A DNA stretch of 6,530 bases from Ga0074139 sp046336825 (lineage in GTDB: Bacteria > Bdellovibrionota > Bdellovibrionia > Bdellovibrionales > Bdellovibrionaceae). The stretch covers positions 1-6,530 of the forward strand of contig JBKDFX010000061.1 of the NCBI GenBank assembly GCA_046336825.1. The letters run 5' to 3'. The translations under genes and the position numbers were made by a program. Below, in pieces: positions 5,220 to 6,530 of this stretch (the stretch's first letter is position 1; each line of letters starts with the position of its first letter). The notes beneath the pieces were generated by a model. The model did no database searches, had not been told where the DNA came from, and was given only the letters and a program-made list of their open reading frames with translations.

Positions 5220-6530
5220 TTACTTTTTTTTGACTGGCAGCTCAATAACAAATCGAGTGTTTTTAGATGTTTCATCATAATAAAGACGTCCCCCATGGGC
5301 TTCTATGAGGCCTTTTGAAATACTCAATCCCAGTCCCGTACCTTTGCCGATTTCTTTAGTGGTAAAAAAGGGATTCATCATGCGCGTTACAATGTCAGCG
5401 GGTATTCCTAAACCTGAGTCCGTCACTGAAATTTCAATTAAATCCGGATTGAGATGTTTGTATTGAACCCGCACCCAAGGATTTTCAGTCTCATAAACAG
5501 CATCAAATGAATTGTTGAGTAAGTTAAGAATGACTTGGCCAATTTGAATGGCTCGGCAGGATAAACTGATTTTACCATTATTTTCTAATATCAATTGGAC
5601 TTTGTGGTTTTTGAATCTTTCAAAACACAGATCTGTTGAGTCCTGAATCAGTTTATCAATATCAATGATTTCGTAAGTGTCTTTGTCAGAATCCCTGGAA
5701 AATGTTCTTAAACTTTTCACAATTTTGGCGATTCGATCCACCGTCACGGAAATTTTTTGTAAACTCTCCTTTAACCTTTCAGGATCTAAATTTCCTTTTT
5801 CCACCATGATTTTTAAAAGATCGGATTTGCTTTTAATAATCGCTAAGGGGTTGTTGATTTCATGGGCCACGCCGCCGGCCATTTCACCTAATGAGGCCAA
5901 CTGAGACGAATGCAGCATCTTAAGTTCCATCTCACGCTCGGCGGTTACATCCCAATTGTTCCCCACCATTCTTTCAATTTTACCATTCTCATCATATAAA
6001 CATGTGGCCGCCCCTTTAATAGTTCGAATTTCACCGGCTTTATTTTTAATTTTAAACTCAGTTAAAAATTCTGGCGATTGTCGTGAAGCCGCATTTTCAA
6101 TTTCTTTTTGCAAACGTGCCGCATCTTCAGGCAAGAGGGATTTTTGAAAAGCATCGTAATCGCCAGAAAAATCTTCACGTCGAATCTGAAAAATAGAATA
6201 CATCACTTCATCCCAAACTAATGCCCCTGTTTTCAGATTCCAATCCCAAACCCCAAACTTCATAGCTTTGATGGCCAATTCCAAACGCTCTTTGAGTAAT
6301 TTGACATCTTCATGGGTGTCAGAAAGTTGCTGTTCTAATTTTTTTCTTTCCTGAATATTTTTTCCAATTCCAATGGATTTACCATTGGACAATTGAACAT
6401 TGGTCCAAGAAGTAGCCACGATTTTACCCGTTCGAGTTGTGGTAAAAAAATCTCTCCATTGGCCATCTGGATTCATCATAAAATTAAGTACTTCTTGTCG
6501 CACTTTAGGATCAGGATAAAACTCAAGTAG
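5220..6530 (-). CDS. PAS-domain sensor histidine kinase (C-terminal part, truncated by window edge)
   Basis: The visible 436 residues read leftward and remain open to the right edge, so the N-terminus is missing; the GTG at 6501-6503 lies inside a domain and is not the start. Numbering the visible fragment from 1: residues 1-60 are the end of a first PAS domain (through GIGKNIQERKKLEQQL), about 60-80 a coiled linker, 81-199 a second PAS domain of PAS_3 type (GVWDWNLKTG near 93, ending in GNNWDVTAERE). Residues 200-279 are the HisKA dimerisation domain with phospho-accepting H223 in GGVAHEINNPL. Residues 324-434 are the ATP-binding domain with N-box N336 and N340, G1 box DSGLG (371-375), F box FFTTK (388-392) and G2 box GTGLGLS (397-403). 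All catalytic boxes are intact, so it should autophosphorylate and pass phosphate to a response regulator. No receiver domain is fused at the C-terminus and no regulator gene follows. There is no membrane helix in the visible part; the signal sensed is unknown. Confidence 0.95.
   Translation of the reverse strand, partial: LLEFYPDPKVRQEVLNFMMNPDGQWRDFFTTTRTGKIVATSWTNVQLSNGKSIGIGKNIQERKKLEQQLSDTHEDVKLLKERLELAIKAMKFGVWDWNLKTGALVWDEVMYSIFQIRREDFSGDYDAFQKSLLPEDAARLQKEIENAASRQSPEFLTEFKIKNKAGEIRTIKGAATCLYDENGKIERMVGNNWDVTAEREMELKMLHSSQLASLGEMAGGVAHEINNPLAIIKSKSDLLKIMVEKGNLDPERLKESLQKISVTVDRIAKIVKSLRTFSRDSDKDTYEIIDIDKLIQDSTDLCFERFKNHKVQLILENNGKISLSCRAIQIGQVILNLLNNSFDAVYETENPWVRVQYKHLNPDLIEISVTDSGLGIPADIVTRMMNPFFTTKEIGKGTGLGLSISKGLIEAHGGRLYYDETSKNTRFVIELPVKKK

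Noticed and set aside
1..6530. A defence, toxin-antitoxin, CRISPR or mobile-element system.
   Set aside because: No gene has matching motifs, there are no regularly spaced repeats, and no transposase or integrase is present.

Overview
The window looks like a piece of a Gram-negative bacterial chromosome with moderate, A/T-leaning composition and short intergenic gaps. It carries several genes with Sec signal peptides, including two small exported proteins I cannot place in any family. A Bdellovibrio-like relative (Bdellovibrionota) would fit this mix, but that is an impression from gene style, not proof. I see no tRNA, rRNA, CRISPR array, insertion sequence or phage gene.

Layout. (1) 1-275, minus: the N-terminal end of an RNA uracil-5-methyltransferase of the RlmC/RlmD/TrmA family, cut by the window edge. 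(2) 333-770, plus: a small exported protein of unknown function. (3) 824-3685, plus: a large exported metallopeptidase combining a TolB-like beta-propeller, a PA-like insert, a complete M28 catalytic domain and a C-terminal PDZ domain. It follows gene 2 after 53 bases and may share its transcript. (4) 3893-4597, minus: an exported four-cysteine protein of unknown function, convergent with the peptidase. (5) 4714-5133, plus: a small two-helix membrane protein, divergent from gene 4. (6) 5220-6530, minus: the C-terminal part of a PAS-PAS-HisKA-HATPase sensor histidine kinase that runs off the right edge.

The most unusual part is 3686-3892, between the two convergent genes. The reading frame of gene 4 stays open beyond its TGA for 62 more sense codons, reaching TAA only 18 bases from the end of the peptidase gene. 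The same stretch contains a 17-bp inverted repeat with a single bulge and no U-tract. The region may therefore be the severed C-terminus of gene 4, a readthrough extension, a structured RNA element, or more than one of these. A second, smaller regulatory candidate is a hairpin covering the ribosome binding site of the small membrane protein.

The genes do not form an obvious pathway. The shared theme is the cell envelope: three exported proteins, one membrane protein and one signalling kinase, beside a housekeeping rRNA/tRNA modification enzyme. I do not see a convincing new multi-gene system.
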